From assembly GCA_036501825.1 (NCBI GenBank), contig DASXZP010000014.1:1-64000 (forward strand): a stretch of DNA of 64,000 bases, given 5' to 3'. The notes beneath the pieces were generated by a model. The model was not told the origin of the DNA. It ran no database searches and was given only the letters and a program-made list of their open reading frames with translations. Of the stretch, positions 31,576-39,892 are shown in pieces; the first letter of the stretch is position 1, and the number at the start of each line of letters is the position of its first letter. The stretch comes from JAFECT01 sp036501825 (GTDB taxonomy: Bacteria; Pseudomonadota; Alphaproteobacteria; Caulobacterales; Caulobacteraceae). Made by a program: the position numbers and the translations under genes.

Positions 31576-32640
31576 TCACGCCACCTGCGAAAGGTTCGCT
31601 TCGCGAATACGTACGCCGTCGGCGTCGTAGAGGAAAGGCACGAAAACATAACGCACGCCGTGTGTCACCGGTGTGACCTCGTGTAACAACGTGCAACAAA
31701 ACACTGCGGCGCCACCGGTCGGCGGGCGATAGAGGCGGCGGCCGAATTCGGGGAAGCGCAGATCGCCGCCGTCGTAGTCTTCCGCATTCAGATTGAGGCT
31801 GACGGCGAATTTGCGGTGCGCGGTGCCCGCCGTCGCGTCGTCGCGGTGCGCCATGAAGAAACCCTGGTCGTCCTCGCCATAGCGGCAGACGAGAAAGCGT
31901 TCGATCTCGGTCGCCTGCCAGTTCATCGCGCGCTTGACCATCGGCAAGAGCCTGCGTTCCAGCCGCGCGCGCGTCTCCGCAAGCAGCGCGTGGTCATCGA
32001 GGGTCACGTCCTTGCGGCGTTTGAACAGCGGATTGACCACCGTCGCGGTCTTGCCCTCGACCTCGGCGGCGAAGCCGGACTCCGAACCGCCGTCGCGCTC
32101 GAAACAGGCGATCAGGCGCGCACAGAACTCCGGTTCGAACACGCGCGGCAGGATCAGCACCGGCGCAAACGGCAGTTCGGTCTCGGCGCGCTCTTCGTCG
32201 AGACGCCTCGCCAGGTCGTCGAGCACCGCGCCGGTCTGTTCGATGGTCTCGGCCATGACGATGCGCAGCGCGCGGTCGATCAGAAACACGGCGGGCTGCA
32301 GATTGCCCTCGCGTACGAGGCCGTAGAGCTTTGCGATCGAAAGGTCGAAATCCCAGAAGCAGCGCAGCCCCGGCGTGCGCGCCCCCTCGCCCGGCGCGCC
32401 CCGGTCGGCGGAATCGACGCTGACGCCGAAATAGGCCGCGTCGCGATCGTCGAACAGCGCGCGCCGCTCGACCACCTGGTGGTACGCATCGGCGCACTGG
32501 CGCTGACTGAGCGAGCCGAACACCTGCAGCACGATCCAGCGCCCGCCGGCCACGCCGATGTTGTAGTTGGCCACCCCGTCGATCTCGCCGGTGAACAGCG
32601 GCGCGAGTTCGCCGAAGTCGGGCGCGCGCGTTTCGCTCAC
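31576..32640 (-). CDS. Redoxin-like/PKHD-type 2-oxoglutarate-Fe(II) oxygenase fusion
   Basis: 354 residues from a GTG whose bases overlap the flhB stop (GTGA), so translation is probably coupled to flhB. Residues 1-150 resemble a peroxiredoxin/AhpC-TSA fold with one cysteine (Cys49, FGSLSQRQC) near the usual peroxidatic position, but without the normal T-x-x-C. Residues 155-354 are a PKHD-type hydroxylase: iron ligands His265 and Asp267 (AHRDD), distal His320 (LLHEVTPVTHG), 2-oxoglutarate-binding Arg330. All oxygenase residues are intact. Such enzymes hydroxylate proteins or small molecules. The target is unknown. Confidence 0.85.
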   Translation of the reverse strand: MSETRAPDFGELAPLFTGEIDGVANYNIGVAGGRWIVLQVFGSLSQRQCADAYHQVVERRALFDDRDAAYFGVSVDSADRGAPGEGARTPGLRCFWDFDLSIAKLYGLVREGNLQPAVFLIDRALRIVMAETIEQTGAVLDDLARRLDEERAETELPFAPVLILPRVFEPEFCARLIACFERDGGSESGFAAEVEGKTATVVNPLFKRRKDVTLDDHALLAETRARLERRLLPMVKRAMNWQATEIERFLVCRYGEDDQGFFMAHRDDATAGTAHRKFAVSLNLNAEDYDGGDLRFPEFGRRLYRPPTGGAAVFCCTLLHEVTPVTHGVRYVFVPFLYDADGVRIREANLSQVA

Positions 32641-33749
32641 AGCGGCCGCCTCGCGCCGGGCGCGGTCCTGCGCCGCCGCAGCGCTTTGCGGGCGCTCATG
32701 ATGAAGCCGATGACCTTGGCCACCGCCTCGTAGTGTTCGCGCGGGATCACGTCGTCGACCTCCGCCACCGCATAGAGCGCGCGCGCCAGCGGCGGATCCT
32801 CGACGATGGGTATGTCGTGCTCGGCCGCCACTTCTCTGATCTTCATGGCGATGGAGTCCATGCCCTTGGCCATGACGACCGGCGCCGCCGTCTCTCCCGC
32901 GACATAGCGCAGCGCGACCGCGTAGTGGGTCGGGTTGGTCACGACCAGGGTCGCCTTGGGCACGTTGGCCATCATCCGCTTGCGCGCGCGCATGGTGCGG
33001 ATCTGGCGCAGGCGCGCCTTGATGTGCGGATCGCCTTCGGACTGTTTGATGTCTTCCTTCAACTCCTCGCGCGACATGCGCATGCGCACCAGAAAGCGCT
33101 GCCGCTGCCACAGCCAGTCGAGACCGGCGGTAACGCCCAGGAAGGTCAGGGCCGAGGTGGTGAGCGCCATCAGCAGCGTGCGCGCGAACGGCAGAATGGC
33201 GCCCGGCTCCAGCGTCGAGGCCCGCGCGAGCTCCGCCTGGTGTGGCTCCAGCACCCGCCAGGCGACCCAGCCGGTGATGGCCAGCTTGATCAGCGTCTTC
33301 ACGAACTGAGCCAGGCCGTCGATGCCGTAGATGCGCTTGAACCCGGCCACCGGCGAAACCTTCGACGCGTCGGGCGCCAGCTTGCCGGTGGTCCACATCA
33401 GACCGGTCTGGATTACGTTGCCGAAGGTCCCGGCGATGGCGCCCGCGACCATGATGCCCATGACCATCGGCGCGCCGATCATCATCGCGCGGCGCGCAAC
33501 CTCGGTTCCGCCGCCCGCCTCGAGCGAGGAGAGCATCTCGTGCGGCGCCGTCAGAAAACCCGCGAGCCCCTCGGCGAGGTGGCGCGACATGGGACCGCCC
33601 ACGATCAGCATGGTCGAGCACACCGCCGCCAGGGTGGCCCAGCTCGCCAGGTCCTGCGACTTGGCGACGTCACCCTTTTTGCGCGCCTCCTCGAGTTTGC
33701 GAGGTGACGCCTCTTCCGTTTTCGAGGCTGAGTCGCGTTCTTCGGCCAC
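32637..33749 (-). CDS. flhB: Flagellar type III export switch protein FlhB
   Basis: 370 residues. Four membrane spans in the first 210 residues, then a charged cytoplasmic domain with the self-cleavage site Asn272-Pro-Thr-His (VVTNPTHYAVALRYVAGE). Cleavage there switches export from rod/hook to filament substrates. The charged N-terminus (MAEERDSASKTEEASPRKLE) is typical. The GTG start lies 3 bases after the fliR stop. Third gene of fliQ-fliR-flhB, followed by an overlapping oxygenase gene. Confidence 0.97.
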   Translation of the reverse strand: MAEERDSASKTEEASPRKLEEARKKGDVAKSQDLASWATLAAVCSTMLIVGGPMSRHLAEGLAGFLTAPHEMLSSLEAGGGTEVARRAMMIGAPMVMGIMVAGAIAGTFGNVIQTGLMWTTGKLAPDASKVSPVAGFKRIYGIDGLAQFVKTLIKLAITGWVAWRVLEPHQAELARASTLEPGAILPFARTLLMALTTSALTFLGVTAGLDWLWQRQRFLVRMRMSREELKEDIKQSEGDPHIKARLRQIRTMRARKRMMANVPKATLVVTNPTHYAVALRYVAGETAAPVVMAKGMDSIAMKIREVAAEHDIPIVEDPPLARALYAVAEVDDVIPREHYEAVAKVIGFIMSARKALRRRRTAPGARRPL

Positions 33750-33752
33750 GCC

Positions 33753-34508
33753 CTACCTCAGGAAGCCGTCGACGACGTCGTGATAGCGGGACACCCACAC
33801 CAGCCCGAGCGTGCCGAGGCTGAGCGCGAACACCGACAGACCCATCAGGACGTTCAGCGGCGTCGCGGCGAAGAACACCTGAAACTGCGGCATCACGCGC
33901 CCGACCAGGCCGGTCGCGGCGTTGAACACCAATCCGAACACCAGGACGGGCGCGGCGAGCTGAACCCCGACCATGAACGATTCGCTGGTCAGCTTGATCG
34001 CCATCTGCCCCGCGTCGCCGAGCAGCAGATGCTTGTGCGGCGCGAACAGGCTGTAGGAATTGACGATCGCGCCGATGAACAGGTGATGCAGGTTGGTGGC
34101 GAACACCAAGGTGAGGCCGGTCACGGTCAGGAACGAGGCGAGGCTCATTTCGGACGGCGCTTCGGGGTTGGCGGTCTGGGCGAAGGACAAGGACGTCTGG
34201 ATCGAGACGATTTCGCCGGCGACGTTCAAGGCGCCCATCATGGTGCGCAGCAGCGCGCCCAGCATCAGGCCGACGGTAACCTCGCGCAGGATCCAGCCGC
34301 CCATGGCGCCCACGGTGTCGGGCATCGCCGGCAGGCTAGATTGCACGATCGGGGTCATGGCCAGCGCCAACAGCAGCGCAAAAGTCAGGCGCACGCGCGG
34401 CGGCACACTGGTCTCGCCGACGCCCGGCAACAGCATCAGCACCGAACCGACGCGGGCAAACACCAGCGCGCAGGCCCAGACCTGATCGGGCGAGGCCCAG
34501 TGCCCCAT
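33753..34508 (-). CDS. fliR: Flagellar export gate protein FliR
   Basis: 251 residues, six predicted membrane spans, as in the FliR family (about 260). Recognisable blocks are FARVGSVLMLLPGVGETSVPPRVRL (first span) and EIVSIQTSLSFAQTANPE. It forms the export gate with FliP and FliQ in the flagellar basal body. It begins 36 bases after fliQ and ends 3 bases before the flhB GTG. Confidence 0.96.
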   Translation of the reverse strand: MGHWASPDQVWACALVFARVGSVLMLLPGVGETSVPPRVRLTFALLLALAMTPIVQSSLPAMPDTVGAMGGWILREVTVGLMLGALLRTMMGALNVAGEIVSIQTSLSFAQTANPEAPSEMSLASFLTVTGLTLVFATNLHHLFIGAIVNSYSLFAPHKHLLLGDAGQMAIKLTSESFMVGVQLAAPVLVFGLVFNAATGLVGRVMPQFQVFFAATPLNVLMGLSVFALSLGTLGLVWVSRYHDVVDGFLR

Positions 34509-34544
34509 GACTAAGCGCGTCCCATGATTACGCGGGACCCATCG

Positions 34545-34808
34545 CTACATACCCGCGATGCGGGCGGCCATCTGATGCATGAAGCCGCCGAGCAGCGCGC
34601 CCATCAGCGGCAGGAAGATCAGCAGCGACACAAAGATCGCCAGGATTTTCGGCGCATAGATCAGGGTGGCTTCCTGGATCTGAGTCAGGGCCTGCAACAG
34701 GCCGATGGCCACGCCCACCACCAGGCCCACGACCAGCACCGGCGCGCAAAGCTGGATGGTCAGCCAGATCGCATCGCGACCCACGTCGAGGACATCCGCG
34801 CCGTTCAT
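34545..34808 (-). CDS. fliQ: Flagellar export gate protein FliQ
   Basis: 87 residues with two membrane spans (LTIQLCAPVLVVGLVVGVAI and APKILAIFVSLLIFLPLMGA) and the family phrase ALTQIQEATLIYAPK. First gene of the fliQ-fliR-flhB-oxygenase operon. A CtrA half-site lies about 70 bp upstream, in line with the known CtrA control of fliQ in Caulobacter. Confidence 0.96.
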   Translation of the reverse strand: MNGADVLDVGRDAIWLTIQLCAPVLVVGLVVGVAIGLLQALTQIQEATLIYAPKILAIFVSLLIFLPLMGALLGGFMHQMAARIAGM

Positions 34809-34876
34809 CCGGGCCGCACTCCGTTAACTTTTGGACGGCCCCGCCGCCGCTCCACCCGGCGAATTTTGCCGCCCTT

Positions 34877-34884
34877 ATGGTTAA
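34877..34884 (-). promoter_or_regulatory. CtrA-type half-site upstream of fliQ
   Basis: Read on the - strand this is TTAACCAT, the half-site motif of CtrA-controlled flagellar promoters in Caulobacter. It is followed by AAGGGCGGCAA, nearly the same as the sequence after the matching site upstream of flgB (TTAACCATAAGCGCGGCAA). The two sites sit at similar distances (about 70-80 bp) from their genes. The divergent oxygenase gene at 34931 may share it. Confidence 0.75.
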
Positions 34885-34930
34885 CGAACCCATACTTGAC
34901 CGGGCCCGCGATCGGTCCGACGAAGGCCGG

Positions 34931-36037
34931 ATGAACGATCTCGCAGACCTGCAATCGGCGGCCGAAGGGGGCGATGCGCGCGCCCAGTTCGACCTGGCGC
35001 GGCGGCTCTACGACGAAAACCGGCCGGGCGAGGCCCTGCCCTGGCTCGAGCGTGCGGCAAAGGGCGGCGACGCCCAGGCGTCCCTGGCGCTGGGTATGCG
35101 GATGCTCACCGGCCACGGCGCGCCCATGAACCCGAAGGCCGGCGGACAATACATTGCCGATGCGGCGCGCAGGGGCGATCCCGAAGCCTGCCGCGCCTTC
35201 GCCGCCCTCGCCGCCGAGGGCTGCACCATGCCGCAGGACTGGGCCGGAGCGCTCGACGCGCTGCAGCGGGGCGCCGAACTCGGCGAGGCCTCCTGCCGCG
35301 AACAACTGGCGCTGCTGACCAGCGACAATGCGGCGCGTGCGGCGATCGAGGCGGGCGACGCGAGCGAGACGATCTGGGCCCAGGCGCGCGCGGCCATCGA
35401 CATTCCGGCCTGGCTGCGCACCGTCCCGGGCAAGAGCCTTTCCCAGGCGCCGCGCATCTGGACCTTCGATGACTTTCTCGAGCCGGAGATCTGCGCCTGG
35501 ATGATCCGCCAAGCCGACGGCAAGCTCACCCCGGCGGCGATCTACGACGACACCTCGGGCGCGCCGCTGAAATCCGAACGGCGCAGCAACACCCACTGCG
35601 TGTTCCACCCGGTCAGGGCCGACGTGGTGCAGGCGATCGTGCGCGCGCGCATCGCCAAGGTCGCCGCCCTGCCCCAGGACCATCTCGAGCTGTTGAGCGT
35701 GCTGCACTACGATCCGGGTCAGGAATTCCGCCGCCACGTGGACTTTCTCGACGCCAATCTGCCGCGCCTGGCGGAAGAACTGGCGCGCTTCGGCCAGCGG
35801 CTGGCCACGTGTCTGATTTATCTCAACGAGGACTTCGACGGCGCCGAGACCGAATTCCCGGTGCTGGCGCTCAAGTGGAAGGGCAAGATCGGCGGCGCCA
35901 TCCTGTTCTGGAACGTCGAGCCCTCGGGCGCACTCGACCGGCGCACCATGCACGCGGGCCGCCCCCCGACGCGCGGCGAAAAGTGGCTGCTGTCCCAGTT
36001 CGTGCGCGAGAAACCGCAGCCCTTGCCGAGCCCTTAG
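34931..36037 (+). CDS. Sel1-repeat/prolyl 4-hydroxylase-like 2-oxoglutarate-Fe(II) oxygenase
   Basis: 368 residues from ATG 34931. An earlier in-frame ATG at 34877 lies inside the CtrA-like site and is less likely. Residues 3-130 form about three Sel1-like helical repeats (AAEGGDARAQFDLARRLYDE; ERAAKGGDAQASLALGMRM). Residues 175-360 form a P4H-type oxygenase domain with iron ligands His269 and Asp271 (RRHVDFLD), distal His341 (TMHAGRPP) and Lys351 (GEKWLLSQF) for 2-oxoglutarate. The site is complete. The repeats may bind a protein partner. The location, divergent from fliQ, suggests a link to the flagellum or cell cycle (inference). Confidence 0.87.
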   Translation: MNDLADLQSAAEGGDARAQFDLARRLYDENRPGEALPWLERAAKGGDAQASLALGMRMLTGHGAPMNPKAGGQYIADAARRGDPEACRAFAALAAEGCTMPQDWAGALDALQRGAELGEASCREQLALLTSDNAARAAIEAGDASETIWAQARAAIDIPAWLRTVPGKSLSQAPRIWTFDDFLEPEICAWMIRQADGKLTPAAIYDDTSGAPLKSERRSNTHCVFHPVRADVVQAIVRARIAKVAALPQDHLELLSVLHYDPGQEFRRHVDFLDANLPRLAEELARFGQRLATCLIYLNEDFDGAETEFPVLALKWKGKIGGAILFWNVEPSGALDRRTMHAGRPPTRGEKWLLSQFVREKPQPLPSP

Positions 36038-36041
36038 GACC

Positions 36042-37265
36042 TCAGAGGGCTTCCTGCGTCCCGCACAGGCGGACCTTCCACCAGCGCACCTTGAAGGCGC
36101 CCGGGTGCAAGGCGATGCACACAGTGTCGCCGATCTGCACCTGGCCGTAGAGCCTGGCGCCCACGTCGACGGAGTGCTCGCCCGGCATCGGACCCCAGGG
36201 CGAAAGGATCAGGTCGTAGTTGGTGTGGCGGCGGCTATGGCTGATCTGTTTGTTGATCACCGCGCTCTGGAACTCCTGCGGCGGCGCATGGTCGAACAAA
36301 GTGTTGGCCTCCACCGTCACGCCCCAGCCGTAGGCGAAGGACACCGCCCAGAACGCAAATAGCGCGACCGGCGTGCTCAAGGCCTTGGTGTCGGCGCGAT
36401 AGGCTGCGCCTGCGACCAGCAACGAGATCACCGCGGCGACCGGCAACGTCACCATCCAGTCCATGACGCTGAAATCGAAAAAGGCGCGGATGGTCAGGCC
36501 GAAACCCGCGAAGAACAGGCCCGTCACCGCGGGCCTGGGATCGTGGCGCGGATGCTGGCTGATGGTCATCACTCCGCGCGACCAGAACACCACTCCGATC
36601 GCAACGATGGGCGCCAGCGCCGAGAGCGCGATCACCAGCGGATAGGGCTTGGGCATGACCCAGGTCCAGATCAGCAGCCCCCAGCCCGCAAAGTTCAGCC
36701 CATTGGCGAGCTGTTTCATCAGCGTCAGGGTCGCGTCGCGCTCATCGGGCGTGGCGCCCAGGTCGGCGCGCGACTGCACCTCGCGCTGGAAATCCTCACG
36801 ATCGACCTCGTCGAGGTCGGGAATGCCCCGGAACCAGTCGTTATAGGCCGCGTCCGCCCGATACATCGGCGCGCGCACCGAGGCGTGCTCGCCGGTGGTG
36901 TAGAGCTGCATGTACGGTCCGCCGCGCGCGGGGCGATAGATGCGATAGCCGGTGATGTCGTTCTTCGGCAGCTCCTTCTCCCCGAACATCCCCACCGAGA
37001 CGAAACGGTCCGGATAGAGCAGCGTGCGCATCCGGTAGGCGCCCAGCGCCAGACAGGCGCCGAGGATCATTGCGATGACGAACGTCGCCGGAAACAACAG
37101 CGTCGTCGCCGGCGTCAGATTGATCAGCGGGTGGACCACGAACCACCAGACGCCCCACAACCCGGCGCCCATGACCGCGAGGCCCGCGATGGCGGAGGCG
37201 AGCTGCACGATCGGCAGCGGCGCATAGACCTTGGGTCCCTGCGCAACGGAGATGGTATCGGACAC
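36042..37265 (-). CDS. Polytopic membrane protein of unknown function in the flgB operon
   Basis: 407 residues. Two spans at about 20-45 and 53-75, a soluble loop (about 80-185) with phrases such as LYPDRFVSVGMFGEKELPKND resembling a PH-like or bPH domain, then about four more spans (192-320), and a C-terminal periplasmic or cytoplasmic domain with two cysteines near the end. It starts 44 bases after fliE on the same strand and could be the last gene of flgB-flgC-fliE. I do not recognise the family, and nothing in it is specifically flagellar. Confidence 0.7.
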   Translation of the reverse strand: MSDTISVAQGPKVYAPLPIVQLASAIAGLAVMGAGLWGVWWFVVHPLINLTPATTLLFPATFVIAMILGACLALGAYRMRTLLYPDRFVSVGMFGEKELPKNDITGYRIYRPARGGPYMQLYTTGEHASVRAPMYRADAAYNDWFRGIPDLDEVDREDFQREVQSRADLGATPDERDATLTLMKQLANGLNFAGWGLLIWTWVMPKPYPLVIALSALAPIVAIGVVFWSRGVMTISQHPRHDPRPAVTGLFFAGFGLTIRAFFDFSVMDWMVTLPVAAVISLLVAGAAYRADTKALSTPVALFAFWAVSFAYGWGVTVEANTLFDHAPPQEFQSAVINKQISHSRRHTNYDLILSPWGPMPGEHSVDVGARLYGQVQIGDTVCIALHPGAFKVRWWKVRLCGTQEAL

Positions 37266-37309
37266 CTGCAGCCCCCTTCAGATGTGCGCGAACGCCGCCG
37301 TCGGCGGCG

Positions 37310-37618
37310 TCAGATCGGCATGCTCAGAACCTGCTGATAGGCGCTGATCACCTGGTCGCGGATCGACATGACGGTCTCCAGCGAGGTCTCCGCCGAGGCC
37401 ACCGACGTCACCACGTCCACCAGGTCTCCCTTGCCTGCCGCGTGTGCGGCCATCTGGGTTTCGGCCTTTTGCGAACTCTGTTCGAGACCGCTGATGACAT
37501 TGCCCAAAAGCTTGGTGAAGTCGGGACCCTGGCCGATCTCACCGGCGGGCGCGGCGCCGGATTCCACCACCTTCTGGGCGGCGGCGTAGGCCTTCATTGC
37601 GGCGAGCGGAGCGACCAT
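37310..37618 (-). CDS. fliE: Flagellar hook-basal body protein FliE
   Basis: 102 residues. The C-terminal two thirds (DLVDVVTSVASAETSLETVM, SIRDQVISAYQQVLSMPI) are the conserved FliE signature. FliE joins the MS ring to the rod and is the first export substrate. It follows flgC by 11 bases. The N-terminal 40 residues are Ala/Gly-rich and variable, as usual for the family. Confidence 0.95.
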   Translation of the reverse strand: MVAPLAAMKAYAAAQKVVESGAAPAGEIGQGPDFTKLLGNVISGLEQSSQKAETQMAAHAAGKGDLVDVVTSVASAETSLETVMSIRDQVISAYQQVLSMPI

Positions 37619-37629
37619 GCGTCAGGACC

Positions 37630-38052
37630 TCACGACGACTTCAGGAGGTTGAGCGTCGACGTCTGCATCGCACGCGCGGTCTCGATCACGTTCAGGTTGG
37701 CGTCGTAGGCGCGCTGCGCCTCGCGCATGTCCATCGCCTCCATCAGGGGATCGACGTTGGGCCGCTTCACATAGCCCTTCGCATCCGCGGCCGGATGGCT
37801 GGGATCGAACTCGGTGTGGAAGTCCGAACGGTCGGGAACCACCTGGGCCAGCTTCACGCCGGACGCGCCGTCGATCTTCGAGGTTTCAAACACCGGCACC
37901 TGGCGCCGGTAGGGGTCGCCGCCGGGCGTCTTGGCGGTGGAGTCCGAGTTGGCGATGTTCTCGGCGATGATGCGCATGCGCGCCTGCTGCGCCTTCAGGG
38001 CGGTCGCGGCGACCGCCATGGCGGAACTGGCGGGGGGGACGGTGTCGGCCAT
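37630..38052 (-). CDS. flgC: Flagellar basal-body rod protein FlgC
   Basis: 140 residues, standard length. N-terminal rod motif LKAQQARMRIIAENIANSDS and C-terminal YVKRPNVDPLMEAMDMREAQ, then RAYDANLNVIETARAMQTST, both conserved in axial proteins. Proximal rod component, exported through the flagellar type III system. Lies between flgB (22 bases upstream) and fliE. Confidence 0.96.
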   Translation of the reverse strand: MADTVPPASSAMAVAATALKAQQARMRIIAENIANSDSTAKTPGGDPYRRQVPVFETSKIDGASGVKLAQVVPDRSDFHTEFDPSHPAADAKGYVKRPNVDPLMEAMDMREAQRAYDANLNVIETARAMQTSTLNLLKSS

Positions 38053-38074
38053 CTAGGCGCTTCCCTTCACGTCA

Positions 38075-38497
38075 CTAGCCGCCCGGCTTGCGGGCGGCGA
38101 GCTTCAACATATTCAGCGAGTGCTGGTAGAGGCCGATGGCGGCATCGTAGTCCATGCGGCTCTCGGCCATTTTCAGCATCTCTTCCTCGAGCACCACGGA
38201 GTTGCCGTCCATCCGGGTTTCCGAATCGGGCGTGTCGACCGCCTTCATCTGCAGCGAATCCGACGACGACGCGCCCGGCGATCCGATGTGCCCCGGGTCG
38301 GTCACCGCCAGCGTCACCACGCCGGGGCCCTGACTGTGGCCGATCAGCTGCGCGAAGGTCGGCGCGCGAACGTCCTTGGGCGTGAAGCCGGCCACGTCGG
38401 CGTTGGCCACGTTCTCCGCGATCACGTTCTGGCGCTTGTTCAGGTACTGCAGCCGGCCCTTCAGCGCCGACAGCAGCGGAATGTCGTCCACACGCAC
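38075..38497 (-). CDS. flgB: Flagellar basal-body rod protein FlgB
   Basis: 140 residues from a GTG at 38497 that follows GGGGAGG by 8 bases. A second GTG two codons on (38491) is also possible, and the open frame reaches 38611 without family similarity. Rod motif YLNKRQNVIAENVANADVAG then FTPKDVRAPTFAQL, and a C-terminal helix ESRMDYDAAIGLYQHSLNML. First gene of flgB-flgC-fliE, divergent from fliO-fliP across a 165-bp region with two CtrA-like sites. Confidence 0.94.
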   Translation of the reverse strand: MRVDDIPLLSALKGRLQYLNKRQNVIAENVANADVAGFTPKDVRAPTFAQLIGHSQGPGVVTLAVTDPGHIGSPGASSSDSLQMKAVDTPDSETRMDGNSVVLEEEMLKMAESRMDYDAAIGLYQHSLNMLKLAARKPGG

Positions 38498-38572
38498 GAC
38501 GGGATCCTCCCCAAGCGCCGGCGCGCAGCCGGCTCGTCCACTAATCCAGACGAGGAAGAAGTTGCCGCGCTT

Positions 38573-38580
38573 ATGGTTAA
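38573..38580 (-). promoter_or_regulatory. CtrA-type half-site upstream of flgB
   Basis: Reads TTAACCAT on the - strand, 76-83 bp upstream of the flgB start. The following bases (AAGCGCGGCAA) match those after the fliQ site at all but one position, so both promoters share a longer common block of about 19 bases. Confidence 0.75.
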
Positions 38581-38592
38581 TGACAGGTTTCG

Positions 38593-38608
38593 GTAAATCG
38601 CCGTTAAC
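38593..38608 (+). promoter_or_regulatory. CtrA-type full site upstream of fliO
   Basis: GTAA-ATCGCCG-TTAAC, one mismatch from the CtrA consensus TTAA-N7-TTAAC, ending 55 bp before the fliO ATG. It continues into TTAACCAC, close to the TTAACCAT half-site used on the flgB side. Confidence 0.7.
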
Positions 38609-38662
38609 CACGTTCGTTCACCATGACCGGTGCGAGCAGAAGCTCACGAACGCGGGCGCGCC

Positions 38663-38941
38663 ATGGATTTTCTGGATTTCCTCAGGGCCGCCCTGGCCCT
38701 CGTCGTCACCCTGGGCCTGATCGGCGTGGCCAGCGTGGGGGTGAAGCGTTTCGCGCCCGGGCTGCTCGGCCGCTTGCAAACCCGCGGCGGGGCCAAGAAG
38801 CGGATGCAGATCGTGGAAACCCTGGTGCTCGGGCCGACCCAGCGCATGGTTCTGGTCCGCGTCGACGACGCCGAGCGGGTGATTCTGCTGGGCGAAGGCC
38901 GCGAGCTTCCCGCAACCGAAACCTCGAGGACGCCGCGATGA
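38663..38941 (+). CDS. fliO: Flagellar biosynthesis protein FliO
   Basis: 92 residues from ATG 38663 (a GTG at 38630 is an alternative). One membrane span (LRAALALVVTLGLIGVASVGV), then a short cytoplasmic domain with KKRMQIVETLVLGPTQRMVL and VRVDDAERVILLG, the FliO signature. It helps assemble the FliP ring. Its TGA overlaps the fliP ATG (ATGA). Confidence 0.88.
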   Translation: MDFLDFLRAALALVVTLGLIGVASVGVKRFAPGLLGRLQTRGGAKKRMQIVETLVLGPTQRMVLVRVDDAERVILLGEGRELPATETSRTPR

Positions 38942-39750
38942 CGCGCAAGGTCGTGACCGCCCTGCCCTCGCCCTTCCACCTGCCCAACCGCGACGAGATG
39001 AAGCGCGCCCTGGGTCTCAGCCTGATCGTGACGCTCGGCTGCATGATCTTTCCCGCGGTCGCCGCCGCCCAGGCGGTGAACCTCGACCTCGGCAACGGCA
39101 CGGGCCTGACCCAGCGCGTGGTCCAGCTCATCGCCCTGGTGACGGTGCTGTCGCTGGCGCCGTCGATCGTGATCATGACCACCTCGTTCGTGCGCATCAC
39201 GGTGGTGCTGTCGCTGCTGCGCACCGCGCTCGGCCTGCAGCAGAGCCCGCCCAACGCGGTGCTGGTGTCGCTGTCGCTGTTTCTCACCGCGGTGGTGATG
39301 GGCCCGACCTTCACCCAGTCCTACGACGCCGGCATCAAGCCCCTGCTCGACAAGAAGATGGAGCTGCCCCAGGCCTTCGGCGCCGCGTCCCAGCCGGTGA
39401 AGGCCTTCATGCTGCATCAGGTCGACCGCGGCGACCTCGCGCTGTTCGTGCGCCTGGGCAAGGTCCCAAAGCCGCAACACGCCATCGACCTGCCGCTGCG
39501 CGTGGTGACGCCCGCCTTCATGATCTCGGAACTGAAACGCGCCTTCGAGATCGGCTTTCTGCTGTTCGTACCCTTCCTGGTCATCGACCTGGTGGTGGCG
39601 AGCGTCTTGATGAGTATGGGCATGATGATGCTCCCACCGGTGGTGGTCAGCTTGCCGTTCAAACTCATCTTCTTCGTCCTGGTCGACGGCTGGCGATTGG
39701 TCGCCGGCTCCCTCGTGGAAAGCTTCCAGCACGGCGGCGGGGTGACTTAG
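38938..39750 (+). CDS. fliP: Flagellar export gate protein FliP
   Basis: 270 residues, about 25 longer than E. coli FliP because of a longer N-terminal leader. A cleavable signal peptide ends near AVAAAQA. Conserved blocks are LSLAPSIVIMTTSFVRITVV, LLRTALGLQQSPPNAVLVSL, the DLPLRVVTPAFMISELKRAF loop, and SMGMMMLPPVVVSLPFKLIF with the Met-rich gate. Forms the FliP5-FliR1-FliQ4 export gate. Coupled to fliO by an ATGA overlap. A palindromic repeat follows it. Confidence 0.96.
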   Translation: MTRKVVTALPSPFHLPNRDEMKRALGLSLIVTLGCMIFPAVAAAQAVNLDLGNGTGLTQRVVQLIALVTVLSLAPSIVIMTTSFVRITVVLSLLRTALGLQQSPPNAVLVSLSLFLTAVVMGPTFTQSYDAGIKPLLDKKMELPQAFGAASQPVKAFMLHQVDRGDLALFVRLGKVPKPQHAIDLPLRVVTPAFMISELKRAFEIGFLLFVPFLVIDLVVASVLMSMGMMMLPPVVVSLPFKLIFFVLVDGWRLVAGSLVESFQHGGGVT

Positions 39751-39762
39751 TCACCCCTTTTC

Positions 39763-39892
39763 TCCGCTCATCCCGGCGAATGCCGGGACCCAGATCGTAT
39801 GGCTCCGCAATTCGATGCTTGGCGCAGCGCGGATTCTGCTCTCGCCGTCAGCGCTTTATGATCTGGGTCCCGGCATTCGCCGGGATGAGCGG
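39763..39892. repeat. Palindromic intergenic repeat, copy 2 (enters a coding end)
   Basis: Same 33-base inverted arms as the copy at 8361-8489. The inner 63 bases are only partly alike, sharing the edges GTATGGCTCCGCA and GCTTTAT. The element lies between fliP and the converging SnoaL-like gene and supplies the last 43 codons and the stop of the latter. Confidence 0.9.
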
